Assembly (NCBI GenBank): GCA_002338615.1
Contig: DDIS01000162.1
Coordinates: forward strand, 1 to 27,194
Reading direction: 5' to 3'
DNA length: 27,194 bases
DNA from: Proteobacteria bacterium UBA1844
GTDB taxonomy: Bacteria; Pseudomonadota; Gammaproteobacteria; Steroidobacterales; Woeseiaceae
The notes under the pieces were generated by a model. That model was not told where the DNA came from. It worked only from the letters and a program-made list of their open reading frames with translations, and searched no databases. How positions within the stretch are numbered: position 1 is the stretch's first letter; each line of letters starts with the position of its first letter. This document shows, piece after piece, positions 17,154-26,069 of this stretch. The translations under genes were made by a program, and so were the position numbers.

Positions 17154-17690
17154 ATGAAGATATCAGCCTGCTACACATTTTTCGCGGTCTGTTTCGCCCT
17201 TTTTGGCATGCAGGCAGTTGCGTCCGACACGCTTATTATTGGCCAGGCGGCGCCCGACTTCGAGCTGCCCGATCAGGAAGGCCAGCTGCATTCCCTTGAA
17301 GATTACCGCGATCACTGGGTCGTATTGTATTTCTACCCGAGAGACGACACACCGGGCTGCACTGCAGAGGCCTGTGAATTTCGTGACAATATTTTTGCCT
17401 TTCGCGACCTGAATGCACAGGTCCTGGGCATCAGCCTGGACGATATTCAATCGCACAGCGACTTTGCGGAAAAATACAGCCTGCCCTTCCCGCTACTGGC
17501 CGACACCGACGGTACGGTCGCGGATACCTATGGCGTGAAGACCAAAATGTTCGGCATGACGGTCGCCAAGCGCCAGACCTTTCTTATCGACCCGCATGGC
17601 AAGCTGGTGAAGCACTACGAGAAGGTCAGGCCCGACGATCACTCCGCAGAAATACTGGCCGACCTCGCAACGCTGTCGGGGGACTACTGA
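17154..17690 (+). CDS. Exported PrxQ/Bcp-type peroxiredoxin
   Basis: Thiol peroxidase that reduces peroxides through a reactive cysteine. From the ATG at 17154 it is 178 aa. The first about 24 residues form a Sec signal peptide (MKISAC, a hydrophobic core, then AVA-SD). The thioredoxin-fold domain has the peroxidatic Cys69 in T-P-G-C-T and a resolving Cys74 five residues on, the arrangement of alpha-type PrxQ/Bcp. LLADTDGTVADTYGV and TFLIDPHGKL also match Bcp. The open frame runs upstream to 17031 into the patatin-like gene, but that extension looks non-coding and would bury the signal peptide. Usual Bcp is cytosolic, so periplasmic location is the notable feature. Its reductant is unknown. 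Confidence 0.88.
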   Translation: MKISACYTFFAVCFALFGMQAVASDTLIIGQAAPDFELPDQEGQLHSLEDYRDHWVVLYFYPRDDTPGCTAEACEFRDNIFAFRDLNAQVLGISLDDIQSHSDFAEKYSLPFPLLADTDGTVADTYGVKTKMFGMTVAKRQTFLIDPHGKLVKHYEKVRPDDHSAEILADLATLSGDY

Positions 17691-17728
17691 GCCAGCTTTA
17701 GCGACACAAACGGCACAGGATGAGCGGA

Positions 17729-18904
17729 CTAACGCAGTGCGCGAATGCCTTTGTCAAGACCGGCAATCGTTAACGGATACATGCGATCGTCCATGAGCTC
17801 ACGCGTCAGCTTGACGGAAGGCGTGAAACTCCAGCGCTGTTCAGGCTCGGGGTTCAGCCAGATAGATTTTGGAAAAGCGCGCAACAGGCGTTTGATCCAG
17901 ACCGCGCCAGGCTCGTCGTTCCAGTGTTCAACACTGCCGCCCGGATACGCGATTTCGTATGGGCTCATCGTCGCATCACCGACAAACACGAGCTTATAGT
18001 CGGATCCGTACTTGTGCGTGATGTCGAGCGTCGGGGTCTGCTCGGCATGACGACGACGATTATTTTTCCACAGGTTCTCATAGATGAAATTATGGAAATA
18101 AAAATATTCGAGGTGCTTGAACTCGGACCTTGCCGCTGAGAACAGTTCTTCGCAGACGCGCACATGGTCATCCATCGAGCCACCTATGTCCAGACAGAGC
18201 AACACTTTGATGGCGTTGTGCTTCTCCGGCACCATACGTATGTCAAGCATGCCGGCATTGCGCGCTGTTTTGTCAATCGTGTCGTCGAGATCGAGCTGAT
18301 CTGCCGCACCTTCGCGAGCGAATTTGCGTAGTCGTCGCAGGGCAACCTTAATATTGCGGGTGCCGAGTTCCAGACTGTCGTCGAGATTTCGGTACTCTCT
18401 CTTGTCCCAGACTTTTACCGCGCTGCGATGGCGTGAGCCGGACTGCCCGATACGCACGCCTTCCGGATTGTAACCATAGGCACCGAACGGTGAGGTACCA
18501 GCTGTCCCTATCCACTTGTTGCCGCCTTCGTGTCGCTCACTCTGCTCGTCGAGACGCTCCTTGAGCGCCTGCATCAGTTCGTCAAAGCCCCCCATCGCCT
18601 CAATCTGCGCGCGCTCCTCGGGCGAAAGACTAAGCTCCGCCTGCCGCTTGAGCCAGTCGTCGGGCAGATCCCGTGCAAGATCGGCCAGGGCGTCGTCTAC
18701 ACCACGGAAATACGCGGCAAAGATCCGGTCAAATCGATCCAGCTCCGATTCATCCTTGACGAGCGTTGCACGCGCAAGATAGTAGAAGTCTTCGACCTCG
18801 TGCTTCGCCAGGCCCTTGTCCAACGCCTCGAGCAAAGTCAGTAGTTCAGTGATCGATGTTTTCATGCCGCCATCGCGCAGCATGAAAAAGAATGGAATCA
18901 ACAT
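17729..18904 (-). CDS. VWA-domain protein (CoxE-like), partner of MoxR ATPase
   Basis: The 391-aa cytosolic protein has an N-terminal helical region (about 14-125), a glycine-rich linker (127-160) and a C-terminal von Willebrand A domain (about 230-391). The metal-site motif is D239-I-G241-G-S243, so the first Ser of the classical DxSxS is Gly. It lies 32 bases downstream of a MoxR-type AAA+ gene on the same strand. MoxR-VWA pairs act together in assembling or activating other proteins (metal-cofactor insertion in some systems), but no client is obvious here. The first Met is followed by MLRDGG-MKTSITELL, so the Met at codon 14 is a possible true start. The biological role is unknown. Confidence 0.85.
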   Translation of the reverse strand: MLIPFFFMLRDGGMKTSITELLTLLEALDKGLAKHEVEDFYYLARATLVKDESELDRFDRIFAAYFRGVDDALADLARDLPDDWLKRQAELSLSPEERAQIEAMGGFDELMQALKERLDEQSERHEGGNKWIGTAGTSPFGAYGYNPEGVRIGQSGSRHRSAVKVWDKREYRNLDDSLELGTRNIKVALRRLRKFAREGAADQLDLDDTIDKTARNAGMLDIRMVPEKHNAIKVLLCLDIGGSMDDHVRVCEELFSAARSEFKHLEYFYFHNFIYENLWKNNRRRHAEQTPTLDITHKYGSDYKLVFVGDATMSPYEIAYPGGSVEHWNDEPGAVWIKRLLRAFPKSIWLNPEPEQRWSFTPSVKLTRELMDDRMYPLTIAGLDKGIRALR

Positions 18905-18936
18905 TGGTAGTGCCTATTCGGACCCGTGACGGCCCA

Positions 18937-19794
18937 TTAGCTGCGCCCGGCCTTGCGATCGAGAAACACCAGTCGCTCAAACAGGTGCACATCCTGTTCG
19001 TTCTTGAGCAGCGCCCCGTACAGCGGTGGTATCGCGCTGCGGTTATTGTCGGCATGCAGCGCCTCCGGGGGAATGTCCTCGGCCAGCAGTAGCTTGATCC
19101 AGTCGAGTAACTCCGATGTCGATGGTTTCTTTTTCAGACCTGCCATATCCCGAACTTTGTAAAATGAATTGAGTGCTTCGCGGAGCAGCGTCTTTTTCAG
19201 ATTCGGAAAATGCACTTCGACAATTCGCGCCATCGTTTCCTGGTCCGGAAACTTGATGTAGTGAAAAAAACAACGCCTCAAGAAAGCGTCTGGCAATTCC
19301 TTTTCGTTGTTGCTGGTAATGATGATAATGGGCCGGTGCTGAGCCTTGATCAGCTCGCGCGTCTCGTACACATAGAATTCCATTCTATCGAGCTCGCGCA
19401 GGAGATCATTCGGAAACTCGATATCCGCTTTGTCGACCTCGTCGATCAGAAGCACCGGTTGCTGCGGGGAGGCGAACGCCTGCCAGACCTTGCCGCGCAA
19501 AATGTAGTTGGAAATATCCTTAACCCGGTCGTCGCCTAGCTGCGAATCGCGCAACCGCGCAACCGCATCGTACTCATACAATCCTTGCTGGGCTTTGGTC
19601 GTTGACTTGATATGCCATTCGAAAAGCGGCTTGCCTAGTGAATTCGCCACCTCGATCGCAAGCTGGGTCTTGCCCGTGCCGGGTTCGCCCTTGATCAGAA
19701 TGGGGCGCGCGAGCGTCACGGCGGCATTGACCGCCATCCGGAGGTCGTCGGTCGCTATGTAACTGCTGGTGCCGGTAAAACGTTGTTCGGTCAT
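18937..19794 (-). CDS. MoxR-family AAA+ ATPase
   Basis: 285-aa ATPase of the MoxR group, thought to act as a chaperone or assembly motor with VWA proteins. Walker A is GEPGTGKT (36-43) and Walker B is LLIDEVDKAD with D118/E119. Sensor-like IIITSNNEKELPDAFLRRC contains the arginine finger region, and a helical lid follows. I chose the ATG at 19794 because the protein MTEQRFTGTSSYIATDDL then starts as MoxR relatives do. The frame stays open further to 20298, but that part lies antisense inside the acylase gene and shows no conserved domain. The VWA gene follows closely, so the two are probably co-transcribed. Confidence 0.9.
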   Translation of the reverse strand: MTEQRFTGTSSYIATDDLRMAVNAAVTLARPILIKGEPGTGKTQLAIEVANSLGKPLFEWHIKSTTKAQQGLYEYDAVARLRDSQLGDDRVKDISNYILRGKVWQAFASPQQPVLLIDEVDKADIEFPNDLLRELDRMEFYVYETRELIKAQHRPIIIITSNNEKELPDAFLRRCFFHYIKFPDQETMARIVEVHFPNLKKTLLREALNSFYKVRDMAGLKKKPSTSELLDWIKLLLAEDIPPEALHADNNRSAIPPLYGALLKNEQDVHLFERLVFLDRKAGRS

Positions 19795-19817
19795 GGAATC
19801 AGAGTTTCGTGCTTGGC

Positions 19818-22238
19818 CTAATTGTCCATGATACCGCCTATGGGTAGCAGAGACAGCCGGTGTTCCGCTTTTTCGGGCCAAAAGGGCCGTGGCCGACCCT
19901 GTACCCAGTCGTCGTGGCCGCTCTTGAAAAAGCCGGACAATGGGTGCCCACTTTGGCCGGTCGGCATTTGCATCAGGCCGGCTTCCTCGTTGCCCGGGGC
20001 AACCGAAAACCGTTCCGATGCACCGAAAGCAGGGCCCTGCGCCCGTGGCATATTGGCATCGCCATCCAGTGCGACCGCTGGCATATCGAGCCAGCGGGAA
20101 AGCCAGGGCAATGCAGAACTTAACGGATGACGAATTGCGGCTGTATTGATCTCGCCCCAGCTGCGTTCCGCAAGCGGAGAGTCGTAATTGTCCGCAAACC
20201 AGGCAAGGTTCGAGCTGATCGCTTCGAGCAATAGCGCATCCCATGACGTGTACCCGGGCGCCAGCAAATGCACCGGACGCTCTTCGAGGAGTTGCCACAG
20301 AGGCGCCTCGAATTGATTACTTGTCAACGCATCGACGGGCTTTTCATAGTGCGCCTGCACCGGCTCCATCAGGCCATTCCACACGCGTGTCCGGACCTCG
20401 TTTCGAAATGCGCGCACGAGCCTGTAACCAGTCGATTCCGCTACCGCCCGCGGCACCCAGTTTTCGACCAGTCGCCGGTACTCGGCGAGCGCTGCATCGT
20501 CGCCGACTGTATCTGCATCAAGCACGTCGAGGAGCAGGTCACGCCAGCGGCCGAGGAATAGGGCGCGATCGTCTACCTGGATTGCCAGCATATCAATGGC
20601 CGAAAATATATCTTTGGCGAGCAGGTCATCGCGCACCTGCTGCGCCCGTGCCGCAAGGTCATAACCGCCATCGCCGATGATCTCGAGCGCTTTGCCATCG
20701 ACGACACGCGCATTCGCGGTCCAGATACGACCGCCGGGCGGATTAATGATACGCGGATATTCATCCGCCTCACGCCAGCCCGTCCAGCCGGCTTGTGCAC
20801 TCCAGTCGGACGGCACCATCGGGTTGAAGTGTGCTTTCTTTGGAATCTTGCCGGCTATGGTCCAGCCAATATTGCCGTCAGCATCGCCGGTGACAAAATT
20901 CTGCGGCGGCATGCCCATCGTATTGGCGATATCAAGCGCCTCGGCGACGGTGCGTGCGGTTTCAAGCTTGATAAGGTTGAGGTTCACCGCAGTCGGAAAA
21001 TGCGCTATCCAGCTGACGGCAATCTCGCCATCCGGGTAACTGACCGTATCGTCGACCGGACCCCAAAGTGTCTCGCGGATTTCATACGCTTCCGGTGCTG
21101 CGCCGTCGATTGCAATTGACTCGGTATGCACTGCAAACGAACGCTCGCCGTCGGGCGTGCGGTAGGTGCCTGGCGTTTTGCCCGGCCGCAAGACGATCGC
21201 GTCCGAGTAGTCGCCGTAACTGTTGGTGAAACCCCAGGCGATGTGCCCGTTACTGCCGGCAACAATAAACGGCGTACCGGGCAGGCTCACACCAGTGAGG
21301 TCAATGCCGCGCGCGCCGGGTATCACGAAGCGCGCACGATAGTAAATATTGGGCACCGACAGACCTAAGTGCATGTCGTTGGAAACCATGGCACGACCGG
21401 ATTCAGTGTGCGCACCGCTCACGGCCCAGCTATTGCTGCCCGGAACCGGCGCCCGACCCTGCTCGGGCGATCGACGTGCGAGCTGCCGGGTGTCATGCCC
21501 TGCTCGCGCGCTGATCGGGTCTGGCAGGTCACGCAGTGAATATTCATCTTCACCCGGCAGGGCTTGCTGAGCCGGAGGGCCACCCATCAACGGGGCGTCC
21601 CAGGAGGTACCTGGCGGATAGAGCCAGTCGTACACAGCTGTCGGCAACACGCGATATGCGTAGCCGCGGCGCACATCTTGCCGCGCGCGCGCATCGTTCA
21701 GCTGCATGAACATCGCATAAACGACCAGGATTGAGTCTTCGGCGCGCCATTTTTCTGGCTTGTGGCCGATCACGAAATATTCAAAAGGTCTCGCCGCGAG
21801 GCTTGCGAGCCCCGCGTTGACGCCCTCTGCATAGCGCTCGATGAGTGCGCGGTCTGACGGCAGCGCATGTTCGAGAACCTGGTTCGCCAGTGCTCGAAAT
21901 CGATGAAAGCGGTGTTGTTTGTCAGTCTGTACGGTGACCTCGCCGAACAACTCCGAGAGTTCCCCCGCCGCCTGGCGCCGGATCAGATCTATCTGGAAAA
22001 AGCGATCCTGGCCATGCGCAAAGCCGGTAGCAAAGGCCAGATCAACACGGGAGTTTGCTGTAATTACAGGTATGCCCGCTGCGTCGCGCTCGATGGTCGC
22101 GGGGGCCTCGAGCCCAGCGAGTGCAAGCTGGCCGTCGATCTGGGGCAGGCTTCCGCGCAGCAGCAAGAACGCCACGAACACCAGTACCACCAGCGTGGCA
22201 ACCGCTGCCAATAGCATCCGTTTCAGCAACTTGTTCAT
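19818..22238 (-). CDS. Penicillin acylase family Ntn-hydrolase, membrane-anchored
   Basis: The 806-aa precursor belongs to the penicillin G/V or acyl-homoserine-lactone acylase family, which cleaves amide bonds of N-acylated compounds. A basic N-terminus and one hydrophobic helix (about 8-28) export or anchor it. An alpha-chain region (about 40-230) and a linker precede the autocleavage site G267-S268-N-S-W-A-V-S-G; Ser268 would be the N-terminal nucleophile of the beta chain. Family segments IERDAAGIPVITA, GFAHGQDRFFQIDL, MVSNDMHLGLSVPNIYYRA, GTPFIVAGSNGHIAWGFTN and NFVTGDADGNIGW are all present. It sits between pyk and moxR on the same strand, 56 bases after pyk. The real substrate cannot be read from sequence. 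Confidence 0.9.
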   Translation of the reverse strand: MNKLLKRMLLAAVATLVVLVFVAFLLLRGSLPQIDGQLALAGLEAPATIERDAAGIPVITANSRVDLAFATGFAHGQDRFFQIDLIRRQAAGELSELFGEVTVQTDKQHRFHRFRALANQVLEHALPSDRALIERYAEGVNAGLASLAARPFEYFVIGHKPEKWRAEDSILVVYAMFMQLNDARARQDVRRGYAYRVLPTAVYDWLYPPGTSWDAPLMGGPPAQQALPGEDEYSLRDLPDPISARAGHDTRQLARRSPEQGRAPVPGSNSWAVSGAHTESGRAMVSNDMHLGLSVPNIYYRARFVIPGARGIDLTGVSLPGTPFIVAGSNGHIAWGFTNSYGDYSDAIVLRPGKTPGTYRTPDGERSFAVHTESIAIDGAAPEAYEIRETLWGPVDDTVSYPDGEIAVSWIAHFPTAVNLNLIKLETARTVAEALDIANTMGMPPQNFVTGDADGNIGWTIAGKIPKKAHFNPMVPSDWSAQAGWTGWREADEYPRIINPPGGRIWTANARVVDGKALEIIGDGGYDLAARAQQVRDDLLAKDIFSAIDMLAIQVDDRALFLGRWRDLLLDVLDADTVGDDAALAEYRRLVENWVPRAVAESTGYRLVRAFRNEVRTRVWNGLMEPVQAHYEKPVDALTSNQFEAPLWQLLEERPVHLLAPGYTSWDALLLEAISSNLAWFADNYDSPLAERSWGEINTAAIRHPLSSALPWLSRWLDMPAVALDGDANMPRAQGPAFGASERFSVAPGNEEAGLMQMPTGQSGHPLSGFFKSGHDDWVQGRPRPFWPEKAEHRLSLLPIGGIMDN

Positions 22239-22294
22239 GTGCAGTACCGTTGCGGATTGTTGACGCGATGGATGTGCCCGAGCACTGGCCCGGG

Positions 22295-23731
22295 TTAGGA
22301 CCGCGCGGTAACTTCCACAATTTTCATTGCATTCGTACCACCCGTAACGCCATCAAGGTCACCTTTGGTGAAGATTACCCGGTCGCCGACTTTGACCAGC
22401 TTGTTCTGCAGCATTGTGTCGAACACGTCCTGGTACAGTGCGCGGGAATTGGTGGTCTTGACGTCGAAGTACACCGGGAAAACGCCGCGATAAATCGTGA
22501 CGCGCCGGCTGGTCTCGAGATGCGGTGTAAACGCATAGATCGGTATATCCGAGCGTATGCGTGACATCCAGAGTGCGGTGGAACCCGATTCGGTCAAGGC
22601 GATAATAGCCTCGACGTCGAGGTGATTGGCCGTGTACATGACCGCCATCGCAATTGCTTCGTCGATGCGTTCGAAATAATCGCCAATCCGGTGACGTGTC
22701 ATGCCTTCCGGCAGCGGAAACTCTTCGGCACCGACGCACACCGCCGCCATTTCACGGATCGCTCTGATCGGATACTTGCCCACGGCCGTCTCGCCCGACA
22801 GCATGACGGCATCCGTACCGTCCATAACCGCATTGGCAACGTCGGAGACTTCGGCACGGGTCGGAATCGGATTATGGATCATCGATTCCATCATCTGCGT
22901 GGCCGTAATTACGATCTTGCTTTTCTTGCGGGTTTTCTTGATCAGCCGCTTTTGGATGCCGGTCAGCACGGCATAGCCCATCTCGACACCCAGGTCGCCA
23001 CGCGCCACCATGATGATGTCTGCTGCGTCGATGATTGATTCGATGTTCTCGACGGCTTCGGCACGTTCAATTTTCGCGACGATCCTGCCAGTGCCGCCCG
23101 CTGCTTCGAACAGGCGGCGCGCTTCTGCCACATCCTCACCGGAACGCACGAAGGACACCGCCAGGAAATCCATTTGAAGTTCAGCAGCCAGCACGATATT
23201 TTCGCGATCGATATCGGTCAGCGCGGGCGCCGACAAGCCACCGCCTTTCTTGTTGATTCCCTTGTGGTCCGACAGAATTCCGCCGTTCACTACGCTTGTG
23301 TGAATGCGCGTACCGTCGATACGATCCACTTTGAGCGTAATCATGCCATCGTTGAGCAGCAGCACGTCATCCACTTTAAGATCCTCGTGCAGCGTTTCGA
23401 GTGCGACACTGACGCCCTGCTCGTCGCCGTCCGCGAACCCCAGTTCGCTATCCAGGAAAAAACCGGCGCCGTCTTTGAGTTCGACACTGCCGTGCTGAAA
23501 TCGCCGGATGCGAATTTTGGGCCCTTGCAGATCACCCATCAGGCCAACCACCCGACCACTCGCATCCGATGCTTCGCGGACTGCAGCGGCACGGACACGA
23601 TGCTCGTCAGCGGATCCGTGCGAGAAATTCAGTCGCGCGACGTCGAGACCTGCGTCAATCATTTTCCGCAATGTATCGGGGCTTTCCGAGGCCGGCCCGA
23701 GGGTGGCTACAATCTTGGTTCGTCGATGCAT
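22295..23731 (-). CDS. pyk: Pyruvate kinase
   Basis: Transfers phosphate from phosphoenolpyruvate to ADP, the last step of glycolysis. From the ATG at 23731 it is 478 aa with an (alpha/beta)8 barrel and inserted B domain. Landmarks are RRTKIVATLGPAS at the start, ARLNFSHG, GDLQGPKIRI, the catalytic-lysine region (MDFLAVSFVR...IVAKIERAE), IMVARGDLGVEMG and ITATQMMESM. A C-terminal allosteric domain is also present. The open frame extends upstream to 23815, but the first residues of the family (MHRRTKI) fix the start at 23731. No clear Shine-Dalgarno sequence. It is 115 bases after pgk on the same strand. It most resembles the PykA type. Confidence 0.96.
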   Translation of the reverse strand: MHRRTKIVATLGPASESPDTLRKMIDAGLDVARLNFSHGSADEHRVRAAAVREASDASGRVVGLMGDLQGPKIRIRRFQHGSVELKDGAGFFLDSELGFADGDEQGVSVALETLHEDLKVDDVLLLNDGMITLKVDRIDGTRIHTSVVNGGILSDHKGINKKGGGLSAPALTDIDRENIVLAAELQMDFLAVSFVRSGEDVAEARRLFEAAGGTGRIVAKIERAEAVENIESIIDAADIIMVARGDLGVEMGYAVLTGIQKRLIKKTRKKSKIVITATQMMESMIHNPIPTRAEVSDVANAVMDGTDAVMLSGETAVGKYPIRAIREMAAVCVGAEEFPLPEGMTRHRIGDYFERIDEAIAMAVMYTANHLDVEAIIALTESGSTALWMSRIRSDIPIYAFTPHLETSRRVTIYRGVFPVYFDVKTTNSRALYQDVFDTMLQNKLVKVGDRVIFTKGDLDGVTGGTNAMKIVEVTARS

Positions 23732-23846
23732 GCGCGCGATTATTGCACAGCGATATTTCTTTCGCTGGCCACATTGTTGCAGCCCGGACCTGACGCGCCG
23801 GGGCTGTTGCAGCAATGTTGGGTCGGGTTAATCGTTTAGTGGCCGA

Positions 23847-25004
23847 CTATTGCGCGCGTCGCTCGAGCATTGCGACTGCTGGCAGGGTCTTGCCTTCGAC
23901 GAATTCCAGGAACGCACCGCCGCCTGTCGAGATATATGAAATCCGCTCGGCCACGCCATACTTGTCGATCGCCGCCAGGGTGTCGCCACCACCCGCCACC
24001 GAGAATGCGTCGCTGTTTGCAATGGCTTCCGCCAGTTTCCCGGTACCCGCGCCAAACTGCTCGAATTCAAACACGCCGACCGGGCCGTTCCAGATAACGG
24101 TTGCCGCGCGCTCGATGATAGCGCTGAACATGGCTGCCGTATCGGGACCGATATCCAGGATAAGTTCTCCATCCTCAACCTCATCGACCGGGCGCACCGT
24201 GGCTTTGGCCTGTGCCGAAAACTCCGCCGCGACAACAACATCGACGGGTAACGGAATGTTGGCCTTGCCCTCACCGCCCGCCGCGAGGGATCGGGCCGTG
24301 TCCAGCATGTCGGGTTCGTACAGCGACTTGCCGACCGCGTAACCCGCGGCAGCGATAAACGTATTCGCGATCCCGCCACCAACAATGAGCGTGTCCACGA
24401 CGCCGGCAAGCGTATCCAGCACATTCAATTTTGTGGATACTTTGGAGCCCCCGACGATTGCAACGAATGGCCTCTTCGGGTCGCTAAGCGCCTTGCCCAG
24501 GGCATCGAGCTCCGCAGTCAGCAAGGGACCGGCACAAGCCAGCGGCGCGTACTCGGCGACACCGTAGGTACTGGCCTGGGCGCGGTGTGCGGTGCCAAAT
24601 GCATCCATGACGAAGACATCGCACAAGGCTGCCATTTTCTTTGCAAGCACCGGGTCCGAGCTTTTTTCGCCGCGCAGAAAACGCACATTCTCGAGCAGGA
24701 CGATGTCCCCGGGTTCTACATCGACCCCGTCGATCCAGTCCTTGACAAGCGGTACCTTCATACCGAGTAGCTCACCAAGCGAGTCCGCTACCGGCTGCAA
24801 GGAAAAGGCATCGTCGGACTGCCCCTCGGTCGGTCGCCCCAGGTGTGACATCAACATTACGGCGGCATTGCGCTCCATTGCCGAGCGAATCGTCGGCAAT
24901 GCTGCGCGGATGCGCGCGTCGCTCGTGACCCTGCCGTCCTTGATCGGTACGTTCAGATCCTCACGGATCAGCACCCGCTTGCCAGCGAGCTTGAGATCGG
25001 CCAT
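23847..25004 (-). CDS. pgk: Phosphoglycerate kinase
   Basis: Makes ATP from 1,3-bisphosphoglycerate, or runs in reverse in gluconeogenesis or the Calvin cycle. From the ATG at 25004 it is 385 aa, close to E. coli PGK. The substrate-binding N-lobe includes [25 protein letters not shown] and [12 protein letters not shown]. The nucleotide lobe has [34 protein letters not shown] and the GGGDTLAA loop. The hinge and C-terminal [17 protein letters not shown] are intact. An in-frame ATG at 25082 overlaps gap and adds residues with no family similarity, so it was not used. It lies 23 bases after gap. Confidence 0.96.
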   Translation of the reverse strand: MADLKLAGKRVLIREDLNVPIKDGRVTSDARIRAALPTIRSAMERNAAVMLMSHLGRPTEGQSDDAFSLQPVADSLGELLGMKVPLVKDWIDGVDVEPGDIVLLENVRFLRGEKSSDPVLAKKMAALCDVFVMDAFGTAHRAQASTYGVAEYAPLACAGPLLTAELDALGKALSDPKRPFVAIVGGSKVSTKLNVLDTLAGVVDTLIVGGGIANTFIAAAGYAVGKSLYEPDMLDTARSLAAGGEGKANIPLPVDVVVAAEFSAQAKATVRPVDEVEDGELILDIGPDTAAMFSAIIERAATVIWNGPVGVFEFEQFGAGTGKLAEAIANSDAFSVAGGGDTLAAIDKYGVAERISYISTGGGAFLEFVEGKTLPAVAMLERRAQ

Positions 25005-25027
25005 TTTCAAAATTGCCAAATGACTTC

Positions 25028-26038
25028 TCAGGCGTTGTGGAACGCAATCGCAGTATCGAGCATACGATTTGAAAAGCCCCACTCATTGTCATACCAGGCA
25101 ATGACCTTGACGAGGTTGCCCTGCATGACCTTGGTCAGCGATGCGTCATAGGTCGATGACGCCGGATCGTGATTGAAGTCAACCGAGACCAATGGCTCAT
25201 CGTTGTAGGCGAGTATGCCCTTTAGCGCGCCTTCGCTTGCCTCACGCATCACCGTATTGATTTCGTCGATGCTGGTGCCGCGGGTCGCGACGAATGTCAG
25301 GTCGACCGCCGACACATTGATGGTCGGAATACGCATCGAATAACCATCCAGTTTGCCGTTCAGCTCAGGCAGCACCAGTCCCACTGCGGCTGCCGCTCCC
25401 GTTTTGGTCGGAATTTGCGACATCGTGGCAGAACGCGCGCGCCGCAGGTCCGAGTGATAGACGTCACTCAAAACCTGGTCGTTCGTATAGGCATGAATCG
25501 TGGTCATAATGCCGTGTTCGACGCCGATCTTTTCGTGTAGCGGTTTGACCAGTGGCGCAAGACAGTTGGTTGTGCACGATGCATTGGAAATGATCGTATC
25601 GCTCGACTTCAGGATATCGTGATTGACGCCGTAGACGATCGTTGCATCAATATCCTTGCCGCCGGGCGCGGAAATAATGACTTTTTTTGCACCCGCTTTC
25701 AGGTGTTTGCCGGCGCTATCGCGCGTCGTAAAAAAGCCGGTTGATTCAAATACCATGTCAACGCCGAGCTTTTTCCACGGCAATTTGGCGGGATCTCGTT
25801 CGGCCAATACCCGAATCCGGTCGCCATTCACGATCATGTAATCACCATCGACCTCAACCGTGCCGGGAAACCGTCCATGTGCGGTATCGCGACGAGTCAG
25901 GTGAGCGTTGGTATTCGCGTCACCCAGATCGTTCACGGCAACAATTTCAATTTGTGAACGTTTGTCGCTTTCGTAAAGAGCCCGCAACATGTTGCGACCG
26001 ATGCGGCCGTAGCCGTTAATTCCTACTTTGATGGTCAT
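25028..26038 (-). CDS. gap: Glyceraldehyde-3-phosphate dehydrogenase, type I
   Basis: Oxidises glyceraldehyde 3-phosphate to 1,3-bisphosphoglycerate. The 336-aa protein has the Rossmann motif INGYGRIGR (7-15) and VNDLGD, whose aspartate at position 37 suggests NAD preference. The active-site segment is [13 protein letters not shown] with Cys155, and His182 lies in TIHAY. The catalytic domain ends with [17 protein letters not shown] stands six bases before the ATG. It lies 31 bases after tkt and before pgk, a common gammaproteobacterial carbon cluster. Erythrose-4-phosphate dehydrogenase (Epd) is a close relative sometimes found beside tkt and pgk; the sequence here reads as Gap but Epd activity cannot be ruled out. 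Confidence 0.95.
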   Translation of the reverse strand: MTIKVGINGYGRIGRNMLRALYESDKRSQIEIVAVNDLGDANTNAHLTRRDTAHGRFPGTVEVDGDYMIVNGDRIRVLAERDPAKLPWKKLGVDMVFESTGFFTTRDSAGKHLKAGAKKVIISAPGGKDIDATIVYGVNHDILKSSDTIISNASCTTNCLAPLVKPLHEKIGVEHGIMTTIHAYTNDQVLSDVYHSDLRRARSATMSQIPTKTGAAAAVGLVLPELNGKLDGYSMRIPTINVSAVDLTFVATRGTSIDEINTVMREASEGALKGILAYNDEPLVSVDFNHDPASSTYDASLTKVMQGNLVKVIAWYDNEWGFSNRMLDTAIAFHNA

Positions 26039-26069
26039 TTCATTCTCCTGAACAAATCCTTGAAGCGTG

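Noticed and set aside
19795..20298. Upstream extension of the MoxR frame by 168 codons
   Set aside because: It is antisense inside the acylase gene, Arg/Cys-rich and without domain similarity; the MoxR homology begins at 19794.
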